From assembly GCA_019096065.1 (NCBI GenBank), contig JAGUCH010000001.1, positions 10,602,001-10,666,000 of the forward strand: a DNA stretch of 64,000 bases. The letters are read 5' to 3'. The notes beneath the pieces are model-generated. The model was not told the origin of the DNA and ran no database searches. It worked only from the letters and a program-made list of their open reading frames with translations. Below, piece after piece: positions 13,301 through 26,377 of this stretch (the stretch's first letter is position 1; the number at the start of each line of letters is the position of its first letter). The stretch is from Paracyclopina nana. Its lineage: Eukaryota; Arthropoda; Copepoda; Cyclopoida; Cyclopettidae. A program made the position numbers and the translations under genes.

Positions 13301-16300
13301 GCTTTTTGTTTCCCCAGCCTGCACCACTGCACCTACCTTTAAATACTGGCTATGCTATGTGTGAAGTTGAATACCATAGTGACAATGTAATGATAAGGAT
13401 TATGCTCGAGCAAAAAAAAGCATTAGCAAAGTGTGATTGAGCCAGGAAAAAAAAACTATTCTATGCTTGCTGGCATTAAGCATCAAAAGAACGCCATCTT
13501 TGCTATCTGTGACCCCTTTTTTTGTAAAAAGCTGCCATATCAAAATCTCTTCTTTTTTCTAGACAGTGTGTGTGCGCGCGTCTATTTTTTGGCAGTTCTA
13601 AGAAGTTGTAGTAAGCAAACAAGGCGACTTCGCTCAAGCCATTAGAGAAATAAAAACCAGTTGTTATGAAAGCATAAAAGCTGTCACAACAACAGCAGCA
13701 GCAGCAAAAACGTGTCGCTTTTTGTCCACTTTCCTATTGATCCATCCATCATCGTTTTGGGTCAATAATCTCTACTCACGCATGATTTTTCACGATCGGC
13801 CGAAAATGTCGCGCCAGCAGTTTTCAAGTTGTACGTAGCAAACTAGCTTTTACTTACAAGACTCTCAACGGCAGCTCCATAACATGTCACAGCACCTTAC
13901 TTCGCCCTACACGTACACGTGGCGAAAATTGCGACGAAACTAAATAATTAGAAGCGAGATTCCGCAGCCTCGATGTAACGCACGCAATGAAGACCGCAAA
14001 GCTACCAAAAACGCCGAAATTAAATTGGCAAAAACTATTTTGATCTGGTAACGTTGAGAGTTTGTTTTGATTTCTCAGCTTTCGACCTCGTCGGCTTGCA
14101 ATCGACGCCAGACTTAACGAAGACTCAGTTGTTGAGCTAGATCGCGAGCTCGGTGATCGGTCAATTACCTTCTAAAAAATGCCAATATGCTCATGAATTG
14201 ATTTTGGGCAAAAAAGAAGGAGACTTCCAAAGTGGATGTAATCTTTGCTGACATCGCCCAAAAACATCGATTGATTGCTTTTGAGCACTTGAGGTTCTGC
14301 TCCAAACAAGCATGGGAACCAGCAGCGGCAAAAAAGCACAGTTTTTGAGTAATGATGTGGGAAATTGAGGTCGCGTTTTCTCCCTTGAGAAATAATAATG
14401 ACGGGGCAAAAAAGGCGACAATTCGAAAAGTTATTTGCGACTGTAACTATGACTGGGCCATCATGTGGAGCTGAGTCGTGAGCAAAAAAACATACACGTC
14501 GAGGCTCGAGACAGCTGAGGCCTTTATTGAAAAGCAGCTCAAGCTCCAAAACTGCAATCTTATCGAAGGCGCTGACGTATAATCCCAGATTACATGGCGA
14601 AAAAACCAGGAGGAAAAGAACAACTTTTGAAATTTTTCAGGTCCACTACGCGCAAGCCAAGACACGAGAAGAGGATTTTTGGGGAGCTAAAATACCCCAT
14701 GAACGTTGCAATCTTCTTTACGCTCTCACCAATAATAGCGCAATTTCTCCCGAAACCCATCGGCCCAATTCTCACCTCATTACTCCGCTGACTCAGTCTG
14801 CTGAACGCTGACATTCGTCTGCGTAAGTGGCAAATTGAACGGCAGCGGTTCGCCGAGGCCGCGAGGAAAAGTGCATTCTCTAAAGGTAAGCTTTACGCGA
14901 AAGGAGCTTAAAATTGGCCAGAAACGTTGCAATCCGTTCCACAGAGAGCTTCCATAGAGGCATTAACAAGGTAGCTTTGCTATTAGCTCATCAGAGCTTT
15001 ATATTAGCGCCAAGCTGATTTTTGGCCAAAAGCCGAGATTTACAGCTCTGTTTTTCCCGCGGAGGCCGGCGTCGAAAAAGGCTGAAAACGGCCTTTTTGC
15101 GTGCTTAATGCGTAAGCAGGTCATGTTCTGCCACTATTTTCGAGGCCTTCGAAAGAGAGGAAAAAATCACGACACTTGTTTTCCTCGCTTTTTCTCGATG
15201 AAAAACAAAGGATTGGTCAAGGAAAATAATACCTTCTTTTTTTCCTACCGTTAAGCTATTTTCAAGTCGGTTCAAGCTGCTGCTGCAGTTGCTGCATTAT
15301 GGAATGTGGAATTTTCATTAAAAGCCTTTCTGACCTTGTTGCACGCGCGCGCTCTAGGAGATGTAACCCCTTGCTGCTTGTTGGTATGCTGGGTACAGCA
15401 ATAAAGTCGCATGTTGCGCGCAATTTCACGTACAACTCACGAAGCATGTTGCCCTCTGTGGAGAACTGCATGATATAACTTACTACGTAAAAAATGGCAA
15501 TATTTTTTTTGGGGGGGCCCAACTGTCTGTTTTTGCCTTACAAGATTACCACTGTCTGGGAAGAGCCCAATTCAATTTCCCTGCTAGCTTTTAAATTGTT
15601 TCACGACGACAGCGTTAACACGAGAGTCACCACAATTTCTGCTTACCTAGTGCAGCTGGCTTATTGTTATGCAAATGGGAAATGTGTCAAAAAAACCTTC
15701 TTGGTTAGATTATAGTGCCTGCATGGTAAGGTCTTACAAACTTGTCTGAAGGACTCATTGGAAGTGCATGCAATAGGGTAAATAATTAGTTTTTTCACCA
15801 TAAAACCTCAACTTCCCCATACTTTGGCGTGCACTGCCGGGCCACCATCAGGTTTTTCACAAACCAAAAAGTTCCTTAATTAATTTCAGCCTCGGGCTTT
15901 TCTCTTGTTTGTAGCTAGCCTGCTAGCCTACAAGAAGTACCATTTGTATTAAGAATGTTCTGATAATGGTTGTCGTTGTCGTGGCCTTGCCATTAGCAGA
16001 TTAAGTGCACACATACCAATTTGTCATCGTTTTACGTGTACATTATATTGGTCTCATATGTCTCAGAGCTAGAGTCCTTATTTATTAGTGGCACACTAAT
16101 CTAGGTCAACCCTACACAACAAACTCTTTTCTTCGCATACCGCCGCAATTCAAGTGGATTCATTCTGGTCTACTGCTTCCCTCGGTTCCCAACACCTTCC
16201 TACTTTGCCATACAGTTTAGTTGCTTAGCCAAAATGTACTGCCAGACTGGCAGTATAATGTTCTAGATAGCAGGATTCAGATTTATGCATCTCTAAAATC

Positions 16301-19300
16301 CTCTGTTAGCAAAATGGCAGCAGTTGGAGGGGGAAAGGGGCATCATTTTTTTATTTCATATATATTATTCAGGGCATTACCATCATGCATGAGAGAGAGA
16401 ACAATCGACCAATTATCACAAATTAGGCCCATTTATCATCCACGCAGAATGCGTTTCTGCCATTTCGCGCTCATATATGAGCTAATTCCCGCGCCGTGAG
16501 CCTTGCATTTTTATGCTAACGATGCCCAGCTTTCATTACATTGGGAGAGGTGAAATGGCATCAATTGTAGCAGGGAATTCGACACAATGGCTTCTGCCCC
16601 TTAAAAGTGGCTGTTATTGCTCTTGATACGCGGACGAAGACGAGTAGCAGTAACGATACCCATCTTTTTGCTAATGTGGTTTTTTCAACAATGCTCAAGA
16701 CCCATAAAACCACACTCTCGCTACACCCCCTTCCCGGATACTGGTTTCTTGTTTTCCTACAGCACAGCTACATAAATCTGGGTTTTCATCGCATCTTTTG
16801 AGCGCTCAGGTTTGTCTTACCTTGATGCGTAGCGCTGAAGAGGGCCAGAAAAAGTAGGGTCAATAATCGCGCCATAATTGCGAATCACCGGCGACGTGGG
16901 TCCATTTCAGAGGGTGATGCACTTTGCATGTTGTTCTGTTATCAACAAAAACGCACTGGGTTAGTGTTTAGATGCGCCCGATACCGTAGTTGGTTCCTTA
17001 CTGGCGAACAGCTTTCGCGAAAAACCACGACGTCGACAGGAGCAGCAGCAGCGAGACGACGCTCGTCCATAAAGGCGAGAAAGAAAGCAGCCTCGAAGTC
17101 CACGGAGCAAAACTGAGTTCTACATACAGCAAAGAGATTTTGATGGTGAGTCTACCAGACAAGAATCCTACTTACCTAACCCGAAAAGACCACACACCCA
17201 TGCACTTTTAAGCTTTACTTACAAAGCCAAAAAGGGCTTTCTAGCAATGGGCCCAAAGACCTTAATGCTGGAGGGAAGAAGAAGTCAGGACTGCTCATTT
17301 CTCTGAATCAAGCTGAGCATGCCTATTGTACCGTGAAATTAATTTTCATTTTAAGAAAGTGAAAAAGCTTCAAGCAGGATCAATTCGTGGCTGTCTAGCC
17401 CTGTCACTAGTGAAAGTACCATTCTTAGTACTTTTGTGACAACTCTTTTTTCACAGCTCCTTACCATGAGCTAAATTATTCATGCTTGTGGAGAGAGAAG
17501 ATCCAATTACGCAGTGCTATTTCACATTACCGAAATGAGGCCTGAATTCTATATGTGTGCTTAGTAATGATTCATTACGGCTTCGGCAGCAGACAACTGG
17601 AATTCTTGACAAAAGTTCCCTCTGCCTTTTTTATCCTTCTTCCCTCCTCGTAATTACATGCTATTTTGCTGAGTAGGTAGTGCTCAGTTTTTTGGCCGGG
17701 CAAAGCACTTTTCCAAGACTTGCTCCAAGAATTATCGCGTGTTCCTTCGTACGGGCACAAGCTAACCATGCTGGAAGAATACGAACGCAAGTGCATGGCT
17801 AAAAAAGTTCAATACACTCAAATGGCTCTCATGATTTTCGTGTTTCTCGGCCAGCACAGCTCAATGTGTTGAGGCTATAGAGGTTTTCGTAGCATGGTTC
17901 AAATTGCTAAAGAAACTGAGCTGACTAATGACTCTCTTATGCGTATTAGAATATGCACGCGGTCCATTATATTAATTGTCCCAAAAGTCCAATAACGAGT
18001 AAGCTCTTCTTTGTTCCAAGCATAGTATATAGCTGTATGGTAACAAAGTTTCCTTCCACAAGTACGTGCTACGTTAAGAAGAATTTTTTTGTAGTATTTC
18101 GTGCTGATGCATAAATCAGCTGGCAATATTTACTCCCTCATTAATTACGCAGGTTTTTTGCGTTCTCTACCAAAAGTTTTGCAGCGTGTGCAGGTTAATG
18201 TCTTGCTAGCTGTCTTCTACTTGAAAAAAGGGTATTGGAAATCTATGAGGGTACAGCTGTGAAATGCGAAGGAGCATTGTGAAATATGAATGCAGCAGAA
18301 CAAAAAATACAAACGAAGCAATTGTCAGTTGGAATAATTTCATTAGGATTCCTCATGTTGTCTTGTCAGGCTCAACAAAGGCTGGATACAGCGACTGGTC
18401 GTGGAAGAAGTAGAGTAGCACAATGCTTACTTTTTGCTGCAAAAAATTGATACATGTCACCAGCTGAAGTTAGGAATTACCTAATAGCCACAACAAAATA
18501 CCGTTTGCGAGCCTTTTTACTCGCTACCTTTTTATGGCAAGCTTTCCAATCAAGATGATCTAGAAATTGTGGCAATTGAAGGCTGTACAGCCAAAAGTTG
18601 CGGTAATTTTCGTCGGCTCCAAAAAATAGCTGAACAGTTATATTCGCAGACGTCATTAGTAATTGTAATTCTGCCTTTTTTCGCGTGCCGCTTTTTACAA
18701 CCTCAGCAGTACTAATATTCGACAGTAATCTGATACTATCAGTTTGCATGAAACTGGACCAAAGTAGAACTTTCAAGGCTGCTTACCTATGAACGGAGAA
18801 AAAAAAGATCTGAGGTCATATTTCAACGTATGTCATGCTTACATATTTGCACAATTTCCTAATTTTGAGGATTTGGTAAAGCTCTCGCGAATGCTTTTGC
18901 TTTATTTTTTGGCTTGGAAAATATAAATGACCTAAGCAAGAGTGATAAAGGTAGGGTAATAGCAGAAGTTAGTACTTTCCACTTCCTTGTACTTGTCTCG
19001 GAAATCTGCACGCAAGAAAAAAAGCCATAAATTTTCTCCAATATATGGGCGTTTTGACCTCGCTGGCAACGTTTCGCCGATCATGTAATCTTCAATAGCT
19101 TACCCCAAAAAGGATAAGCTTTCAGATCGTAAGTGAAATTAGCTATCATCTTGAGTGTGTTGACTGCACCCCAATTCATCAAGAATGTGCATGCACTGAA
19201 AAATCTTCATTTAACATTACACTGACCTTTCTATGAACTTTTTCGAACCAGTTAGCAAAAATATCTCATATGCCAGAAAAAGCTAAGCAAAGGTAAAGAA

Positions 19301-20722
19301 TGCTAAGTAAGTGCTCACATTCTAGAAGCAAAGCAGCTGCTTCTATTGAATGTTGTGCGAAATAATGCTACGCAAACCAGTTATGTCGCTTAACATTTTA
19401 TATAAAGCTGCTATGCTAAAAATGTTGAGCGGCTTTTTTTACCTTTTCTTTGAGAACAGCCTATATTTAAACAAAAACCTCCTTATAGACGTCTGGATCA
19501 AAATCATAAAAATTGCAAGTATAGCTGGCCAGGATGCCGTCTGTAATCTCAAGGGAGTTTTTGTTTTCAAACGGTGCAGCAAAGGGTATTACAGTATATG
19601 CGATTCCTCTGAGATTTCTAAGATAAACTTTTCAGTGTTTGCTGAACTGCAGCAGCATTTAGCCTTGGTGCATGAACCATCATTTTGTCTGGTGGCCTTC
19701 AATGACGTATCACGGTAAATACTGCAGTTCGTATAATATAATGGTCTACCACGTCCTCCCCCTTTATGTAATCATGGATGCCCGCTGTGCTTTATCTTGA
19801 AAATGTATGCATCTTGTTAGCCCCCCTCCAAGTTTTGATGTCAAAAGTGTTTGCAGCAAGTATGGATACCAACAGCACGACTCCTCAATATTGATGAAAC
19901 TTTGGCAAGTTTGTCACCTTCCTTTTGGCCATCCCAACAACACGTACTACTACAGTACATGCAAGATTAATTGCTCTTACTGTCACATTCGCACGTGTCT
20001 TAAATTGCAGGCTCCCCTTACTCACTACTATATGGAGATAGAGAAAGAAAGCTGTCCATTCGTAAAAGCTGTTTGACAAGAACATCATCATATGCATCCG
20101 ATACTTTTCTACATGACTAGATAAAAGAGGTTATAGCAGCAGAATGTTTGAAAGCAAAAAAGAGCATCCTGCTCTCTTTCCCTTTTGCTTATGAGAAAGG
20201 TTAGAAGTGTGCTTCAAAAATTATCTCTTTTTTGGAGCCAAAGTTTTTCCGTTTACCTTTTTGAGCTAATAGCCTGCATTGAAAGGCAACGATGATAGAC
20301 TCGTGTATCACGTGTTCACGCATGCCAATGCATTGCTGCCTTTTGCCAAGAAGCCAGCAAGGTATAGCTAATTGATTCAATAGCCGCAATGAGCATTTAC
20401 CGCTACCAGTCTGTTACGGGGCTTTGCATGTGCACAAAACTTGCTTCCTGATTGGAGTGAGGAGAGTCCCCTCGTCATATGGAAGAAGCTAGATTATCAT
20501 AGTCGCCACACTGCTGTAGATTTGTTATGGAGTGCATTGGGCGGTGCCCTAATTTCAGTTCTCATGCTAATGTAATGCAATATCATATGGATTTTCCAGC
20601 CACTACCCAAGGAAAAAGGGGGCAATTGAGGATACCTAACTTGATGCGAAAATTTAGCTGCAATCAATGCAGCTACATTGCATTGATGAACTACTGACAT
20701 CTGACATAGCATTTTACATAAC
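7318..20722. other. 13.4-kb gene-poor stretch
   Basis: Reading frames here reach at most ~125 codons. None shows a recognisable domain, a coherent exon chain or a signal peptide with a splice partner. Base composition is dominated by short A and T runs. A CAG/CAA microsatellite lies near 13,686–13,710 and a short G run near 15,512–15,520. I see no tRNA, rRNA or long inverted repeat. Unidentified non-coding RNAs or enhancers could be present. Confidence 0.5.
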
Positions 20723-20725
20723 GAA

Positions 20726-20881
20726 AGCCCGGTTCCAACAACTCAATAAGTATAGTATAAGTTATGATTAACCAGTATAGTATGGTACAGCTGAGCGCGC
20801 GAGCTAGCAGGCACCATACTATACTTATAAGTATAAGTAAGGTGTCCATACTATACTGATTTTCATTGTTGGAACCGGGCT
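20726..20881. mobile_element. Hairpin MITE copy 1 (TIR AGCCCGGTTCCAACA, 3-bp TSD GAA)
   Basis: The element starts AGCCCGGTTCCAACAA and ends with the reverse complement TTGTTGGAACCGGGCT. It is flanked on both sides by GAA (20723–20725 and 20882–20884), a 3-bp target duplication. The centre contains GAGCGCGCGAGCTAGC. The 12-mer CCATACTATACT occurs at 20814–20825 and 20846–20857, and its exact reverse complement at 20774–20785. A second family member lies at 23,883. It has no coding capacity. A 3-bp duplication fits PIF/Harbinger- or CACTA-type transposases. Confidence 0.85.
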
Positions 20882-20884
20882 GAA

Positions 20885-23648
20885 GCATGGTTGTAGTACA
20901 TAAAGAATGATTAGTTAAGCATTGATGAGATGGCAGCAGGTTCAGTCTTCCTACTGTCTTAATTAATTACTTAGCTACACAGGCACATTTGGATGTATCA
21001 TGCCCTTGAGACATGGGAACAAGGCAGAAAATGCCTTATGTGAGAAACGCACAAAGTGTAAGTCATGATGTCTAAAGTAGAATCAATCCTCGTGTTACGC
21101 TAGGCATAAAGAATAATTGATGGATAAATCATTGATGCGGAAACCACGCAGCAAGGCAGATGATTACAATACTGGCTACATCGCCCATGAAAAACAGTGC
21201 TACCTTTGCAGACAGTGTGGAAAACGTCAAAGGACTCACATAGCGGGAAAGTTCTCTTCTTCTTCGACCAACACGCATAAATTGTTTGATTTCTACAACC
21301 ATAAATATTATGCATGCTACTTGTCAGTTGGAGCAACTTTGTTGCACCATGATAATTTGCTGGTGAAAGCAGCCAACTTTGCTCAAACTTTCTGCCTAAA
21401 GCCATGCCACCAGGTTTCATTCGTCCCCAGTGTAACGAAGCTAGATGACGGAATTTAGTTATGCTCAAGCCCCACAGGAGACGAAACACACAATCTGGGT
21501 TCACTTTTGGTTACCGCCGCGCTGGTGTAATATGCAGTATGCATCATAGCCTGAGGAAGAAAGGCGTCCCACTAATTTGCAACTTTCGAACTGTAATCAC
21601 AGCAGCTCGCAGTCTTGTGGCATAGCAGCAGCTGTCGAGTAAAACTAAATGCCCTTGTAGCACTGCATAGTCTAGGCAGATATCCAATTGAAAGCATGAT
21701 ATCTATCGTCCTGCAAAATCGATTGCTTTTTTGCATAAGTTTCTTGGTGGGCCCGAAACACTCTTGGAACATTTCCAGAAAGTGTATGCAGGCAAAGTCT
21801 AGGGTTGGTCTTATAATGCATAAATTCTCCTAGAATTCATGCGGTTGCAAGACAGAGTGCCTCGCTGCTACTAGCCCACCAGTGTGGTTTTGTAAAAAAT
21901 GAGTGTTCGCCACTCCCAATACACAAACTCACTCGTAATGTAATCCACTTTTCAATGCCAATTTGACGATAGCAATACGTAGCACAAAAGTGCGCTTTTT
22001 CAATGCCTGCCTATTATCACGATGAGTTGCCTCTCTGAGTAGACTGTCACCGAAAAAGCCATTGATGGCAGCAAGAAAAACCAATTGCCTAGGTGTCAAC
22101 GAGGAACTCACACCTAAGCAGGGAATTGGTTTTTTTGCTAGTCGTCAGGCTACCTTAGTTTATACTATATACAGGCCAGTAGCATTTTGGCCATGTTTGC
22201 TTGAGAACGGAAGTGTCTGTCCTTGCCACTACAATGCAATTCTTGCTCCCGATAGCCATTCTTCTCAATTTAGCCTTTGACACACAGCCTTCTTCTCCTC
22301 TTCATGTGCCATGAGGGAATTGACGGTGATGACTTCTAAACCAATGACAGCACCCGCGTGGAAAAAAGGTCATGATAAATTGGCTGCCTTGTCTTCAAGA
22401 CTGAAAGGCCGCGGAAAAAGGGCGAGGCCGGCCCCTTAATTGTACTTTCGCAGTTTTAATGGACCAGACCTCATTGGTGTCTTAATAAAGGCCAGTTTAG
22501 TGACTCAGGGAGTCTGCAACACTTGGGTTTAATGAGGCTTTCTTTCCTGACCGTCCTTGATGATGGCCGTGCGCCTCTTCTTTGAGAAAAAAGAACTACT
22601 TTTGAGAAGGATTCTTCTGCCAACCTCAGTTGTAAGCAAAGCAATGTTGACTCAACGAAATAGGGCCTGTCATGCTACAAAAATATCCTTACCACTATCT
22701 CCAGGCAAGATGTACCAAAATAGCCTTTCTAGGTATTTATCCTGTGTGTAAGATATGGCGAGTCACTTTCTGGCTCAAATTAACAAATGATAGCCAGGTC
22801 AAAGGGGTTTCATCAATGCTAAGCTTTTAAGCTCCATAGCCAGTCCAGGTCTTTTGGTGTCCAGGATGCCGACTTCAAGATAACCACAACGACTAGCTCG
22901 AGGCGCTTTGATCATGCTATGCCAAAATAGTAATGTCTTCCTTTCTAAAGAAGCTTCTTATGGTGAAGAAAGTCATTAATTTGAGTTTGTCTCTATTCCC
23001 ACAGCCCCAGCCAACCCCAGATTTGTAAGAAAGCAGCTTATGTGGCATCATTTTTGAGAAGCAACGTGCACGCTTGACTGATGATTTTGCAGCCTTTTGT
23101 GAGCTAAAGTCTCTTCTTGTTACTTCCATCCATCCATCTGTTAAAGGTCGAGGCCCTTTGGAGCCTAATTATCAATTGGCAAAACTATGGCAGCCCTACA
23201 AACTGTAAAGGTTAGAGAAACAATTAGGCCAAGCATAATTTAAGTTTGAGTGCGCTGTGGCCAGCCGGCAAGAACGGCCGTGGCCTTGTTGCTCCTTCGA
23301 AGAGAAAGGCTGCAAAAAAGCCATGATTTATGGTCCGGAGGCCCGATTGAACATCTATAATGATGCACAGCTCCCCTCTTCCAAGAAAGCGTCTGCGAAG
23401 AAGCTTGTTGGAATCTAATTTGGCGCTTAGGACTCCGCCAAATTTGCTCAAATTGCTAGCTAATCTAGGCCTACGTAGCTAGGATAAATAAAGGAGCCCA
23501 GCTTTTTTCGCAGACACAACAACGGCAGCAGCACTTCTGGAATGCCTCACTGCGGCCTTTTTTTGATGCAATTACGACAGTACGTAGTCGTGGAAGTGGG
23601 TTTTTGCAACTCCTGCTGCTGGTTAAAAAGTCAAAACTTTGGGTGCCA
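20885..23648. other. Intergenic; nothing recognised
   Basis: I find no repeat with clear ends and no supportable gene here. The longest frames (about 110–134 codons near 21,100–21,504, overlapping on both strands) show no domain, no signal peptide with a splice partner and no family resemblance. Confidence 0.45.
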
Positions 23649-23882
23649 TTACTAAACACTACTGTTTTTACCGCTACGCATTAGTCACTACTGTTTTTGA
23701 ACATATATTATAAGCACTACACTACTGACACACTAAGAACTACTGTCCATCTACTGATGTAGTAACCAATACAGAATTAAATATACTCATTTTGTACTGA
23801 CATACTAAGCACTACACTACCACTGACACTTTAGTCACTACTCCTGTCACATTAGGAGTACTCAGATTACACATTGGTATAT

Positions 23883-24036
23883 AGCCCGGTTCCAACACGG
23901 GATATCAGCATAGTATAGTACGGTAAACCAGTTAAGTCAGGTTGAGCTGAGCGCGCGAGCTAGCTGTGACCTGACTATGCTAAAAAGTCAAGTTACGTCT
24001 CCTGACTATGCTGATTTTCCTTGTTGGAACCGGGCT
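23883..24036. mobile_element. Hairpin MITE copy 2 (TIR AGCCCGGTTCCAACA, TSD TAT)
   Basis: It has the same termini as the element at 20,726 (AGCCCGGTTCCAACA and TTGTTGGAACCGGGCT) and the same core GAGCTGAGCGCGCGAGC. It is flanked by TAT on both sides (23,880–23,882 and 24,037–24,039); the match can be extended to TATAT. Internally it carries the 12-mer CCTGACTATGCT twice (23,970–23,981 and 24,001–24,012), where copy 1 has CCATACTATACT. It is inserted within the larger 23,649–24,580 element. Confidence 0.85.
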
Positions 24037-24049
24037 TATATTATTTTAA

Positions 24050-24330
24050 GGCCAGGCTTTCAAGGTTTGGCTTTTACAGTAAAGCTTTTAAGGTAAGACA
24101 TGTTAAAGGTTAGGTAGTTAAGGTTAGGCATTTAAGGTTTGGCTTGTGAGTTTATGTTTTTAAAGTTAGGCTTTTCCACTAGAGCTTTTGAAGTATGACA
24201 TATTTAAGGTTAGGCAATTCAGGCTAGGCTTTCAATGTTTGGCTTTTGAAATTATGATTTGCAAGTTAGGCTTATAAAGGAAGGCTTTAAAGGTTAGGCT
24301 TTTCAGGTAATACTTAAGAATTGGGAGTTT
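24050..24330 (+). repeat. Degenerate tandem tract of AAGGTTAGGCTTTT-like units
   Basis: A ~15–17-bp unit near AAGGTTAGGCTTTT recurs about fifteen times with frequent substitutions and spacing changes. TTAGGC itself occurs five times. The tract is followed by a T run at about 24,330–24,350. It sits inside the 0.93-kb inverted-repeat element and is probably its internal filler. Confidence 0.65.
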
Positions 24331-24580
24331 TTTTTTTTTCTTTTTCTTTTTGATTTATTGTACAATGTTAGTGTCTGACTAGTAGTTACTAATCTACATG
24401 TTCAAAAAGTGTAGTGGCTAGTGAGTATGTCAAAATGCTACTTGTTCAAAGAGTGTAGCGGTAAGTGTGTCAGTTCAGTAGTTCTTAGTAAGACTGTTCA
24501 TAAAGTGTAGCTGTTGGTATGTCAGTACAGTAGTGATAAAAATTCGGGATTAGTGTGTCAGTACAATAGTGATTAGTAAG

Positions 24581-25541
24581 TTTCCCCAAAACTTTTACTA
24601 ACAAACCACACTGAACCTCTTAAAAGGCCTATGGTGCTGTTGAAAAACTTTTCTTTATGGCTATTACTACAGTTTGCAGCTCCTCCCCGGGAAGTTGAAT
24701 GCACAAAATGCCTTTGCTCGCTGCCTTTTCATGGGAGAGCACTTATCAAATTCGCTGTCACATTGTGCAACTAATCAAAAAGACATCACTTTGACGGTTG
24801 TTGCACGGGCGCGCGCCCCTTCTTACATGAGCTGAAAGCGCGATCGGTTTTCGAGTTTATTGCTCAATGTGGAGGCTGAGCAGGTGCTTCGAAGGGCCCT
24901 CATAATTACCTACTCATTTTGGTGCCATTTGAAATGCGCATAGTAACAAAGACAGCTCAGCTTGAACTGCGTCGAAAGTTGCGTTGAGCTCAGCTAGTTT
25001 CTTCATTAGGGCGCTCAGCCATTTTGCTGATTTCATAGATCGCCCTCGTGAGCTGTCACATTGATCTCCATGAATTCCTCGCTGAAACTGATAAAGGCAT
25101 ATAATAGCTTGGTTTCAGGCATAGCTGGCCCTTGATGGCGGTCGTAAATCGGCGATGGCAGTTGAGCAAAAGCCAGCCTGAATCCCAATCTTGCCGATGA
25201 GATGCACTTTTCCTATACTGATCTACAAGGCCTCCAACAAAACTCTGTGGGTCACTCGTTTGGAGAAACAACAAAAAATCAGAGAGGAGAAGATGCATTT
25301 TTATGCCTTTTGCAACACTTTTGGCCAAATTAGGGCGAGCCTCGTCAACGTCCTTCGAACACCCGGTATTCGAAGTACATTGCAAAACTTTTAACTATTT
25401 TGCACACGATCCCCTCTCAAAGTTTCTCACTTCAATTCTTGCTGCCTTAATACAATTGCAGCATGAATTCCGATACCAGAACATCCTTGATTTTCTTTCC
25501 AAGGTGTCAACCAGTATGTGAAGGCAATTGTGCCAGTTTCG
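24581..25541. other. Intergenic; nothing recognised
   Basis: No gene, RNA gene or repeat with definable ends. A GC-rich alternating patch, GGGCGCGCGCCCC, lies near 24,808–24,820. Frames of up to 109 codons near 25,056–25,385 overlap on both strands and lack any domain. Confidence 0.4.
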
Positions 25542-25720
25542 GTACATACTAAATACCGCACACAAACGCAACGCAACGCACACTATTAAATACCGCACAC
25601 TACTAAATACCGCACACTACTAAATACCGCACACTACTAAATACTGTTAAACTACTTTATATATTATACTACATATCATATCAATGAACTTATGAAACAG
25701 GCTTGAGGAAAACACAAATT

Positions 25721-26105
25721 AAGCTTGTTCTCATAAAACTCAGTAAGGCAGGCGGTAAGCAAAGCAAGGCACTTTGGAAGCTTATAACTCAGTAAGTATT
25801 GAGCCGATTGGAACCAAATTTGGAGGGATTCATAAGAGCGTATTGAAGAATCTTCATGCCAATTTTCATCCGGATCGGAGGTCTCTAAGGAGGTGGCTGA
25901 TTTTTCTCCTTTGCTTAACTGATTTGCCTCACTTTCAGTAAGGCGGCCTTAGCGTCCTCCGATCCGGATGAAATTTGGCATGAAGATTTTTGAATACGTC
26001 CTTATGAATTCCTCCAAATTTGGTTCCAGTCGGACGAGTAGATGCTGAGATATAAGCGTGCAAAGTGCCTTGCTTACCTTATAGAAATATTTATGAGAAC
26101 AAGCT
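25721..26105 (+). mobile_element. Foldback element copy A (~385 bp, AGCTTGTTCTCATAA termini)
   Basis: It begins AAGCTTGTTCTCATAAA and ends TTTATGAGAACAAGCT. The arms also match each other internally: AAGCAAGGCACTTTG, GGAACCAAATTTGGAGG, CATCCGGATCGGAGG and their complements are found in both arms. The whole unit can fold into one long hairpin. Copy C at 28,743 is nearly full-length in the opposite orientation. It is non-coding. Confidence 0.8.
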
Positions 26106-26377
26106 TTATTTTTAAGTTACTAGAAACACGAGTAGCATAGTACATATTTTAATGTGTGAATTGTGATAGCTCAACAAGAATCTGAGTTTTTAGCAATTTA
26201 CTGCAGTTTTTTAGTGTGTGCGGTATTTAGTATGTTTGCCTACTAAATACCGCACACTATGTTTATAGTAATGAATAGAAATCAAAGGATGAAAAATTTG
26301 GCTGAAAGAAGGTCCATTTTTTGTCCAAAATTGCAAAATTGCAGCCCTTTAGTTTATATGCCCAAACTAACGATTTT

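Larger units (their letters stand above)
23649..24580. mobile_element. 0.93-kb inverted-repeat element with CACTACTG-type subterminal repeats
   Basis: The left ~220 bp are full of words such as ACTAAGAACTACTG, CACTACACTAC and CTGACACACTAAG. The right ~220 bp (24,360–24,580) carry their reverse complements (GTCAGTACAGTAGTG, CAGTAGTTCTTAGTAAG, CTTTTTGAACATG-like words inverted). The two ends therefore fold together. A different hairpin MITE (23,883–24,036) and a degenerate AAGGTTAGGC tract sit between the arms. No transposase frame is present. Confidence 0.65.

Noticed and set aside
14172-14549. 125-codon minus-strand frame in the gene desert
   Set aside because: No domain, no splice partner and no signal peptide, and other frames on both strands overlap it. 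It is consistent with chance in a 13-kb stretch.
21100-21504. 134-codon minus-strand frame overlapping a 113-codon plus-strand frame
   Set aside because: Neither translation resembles a family or has coherent exons.
24050-24330. Interstitial telomere array
   Set aside because: Units are degenerate with variable spacing, and TTAGG/TTAGGC is never tandem. It is better seen as internal filler of the surrounding element.
25547-25650. Regular short repeats resembling a CRISPR array
   Set aside because: Units are 16 bp and directly adjacent without unique spacers, and they are mirrored at 26,719–26,811. They are transposon-end arrays in a eukaryotic genome.
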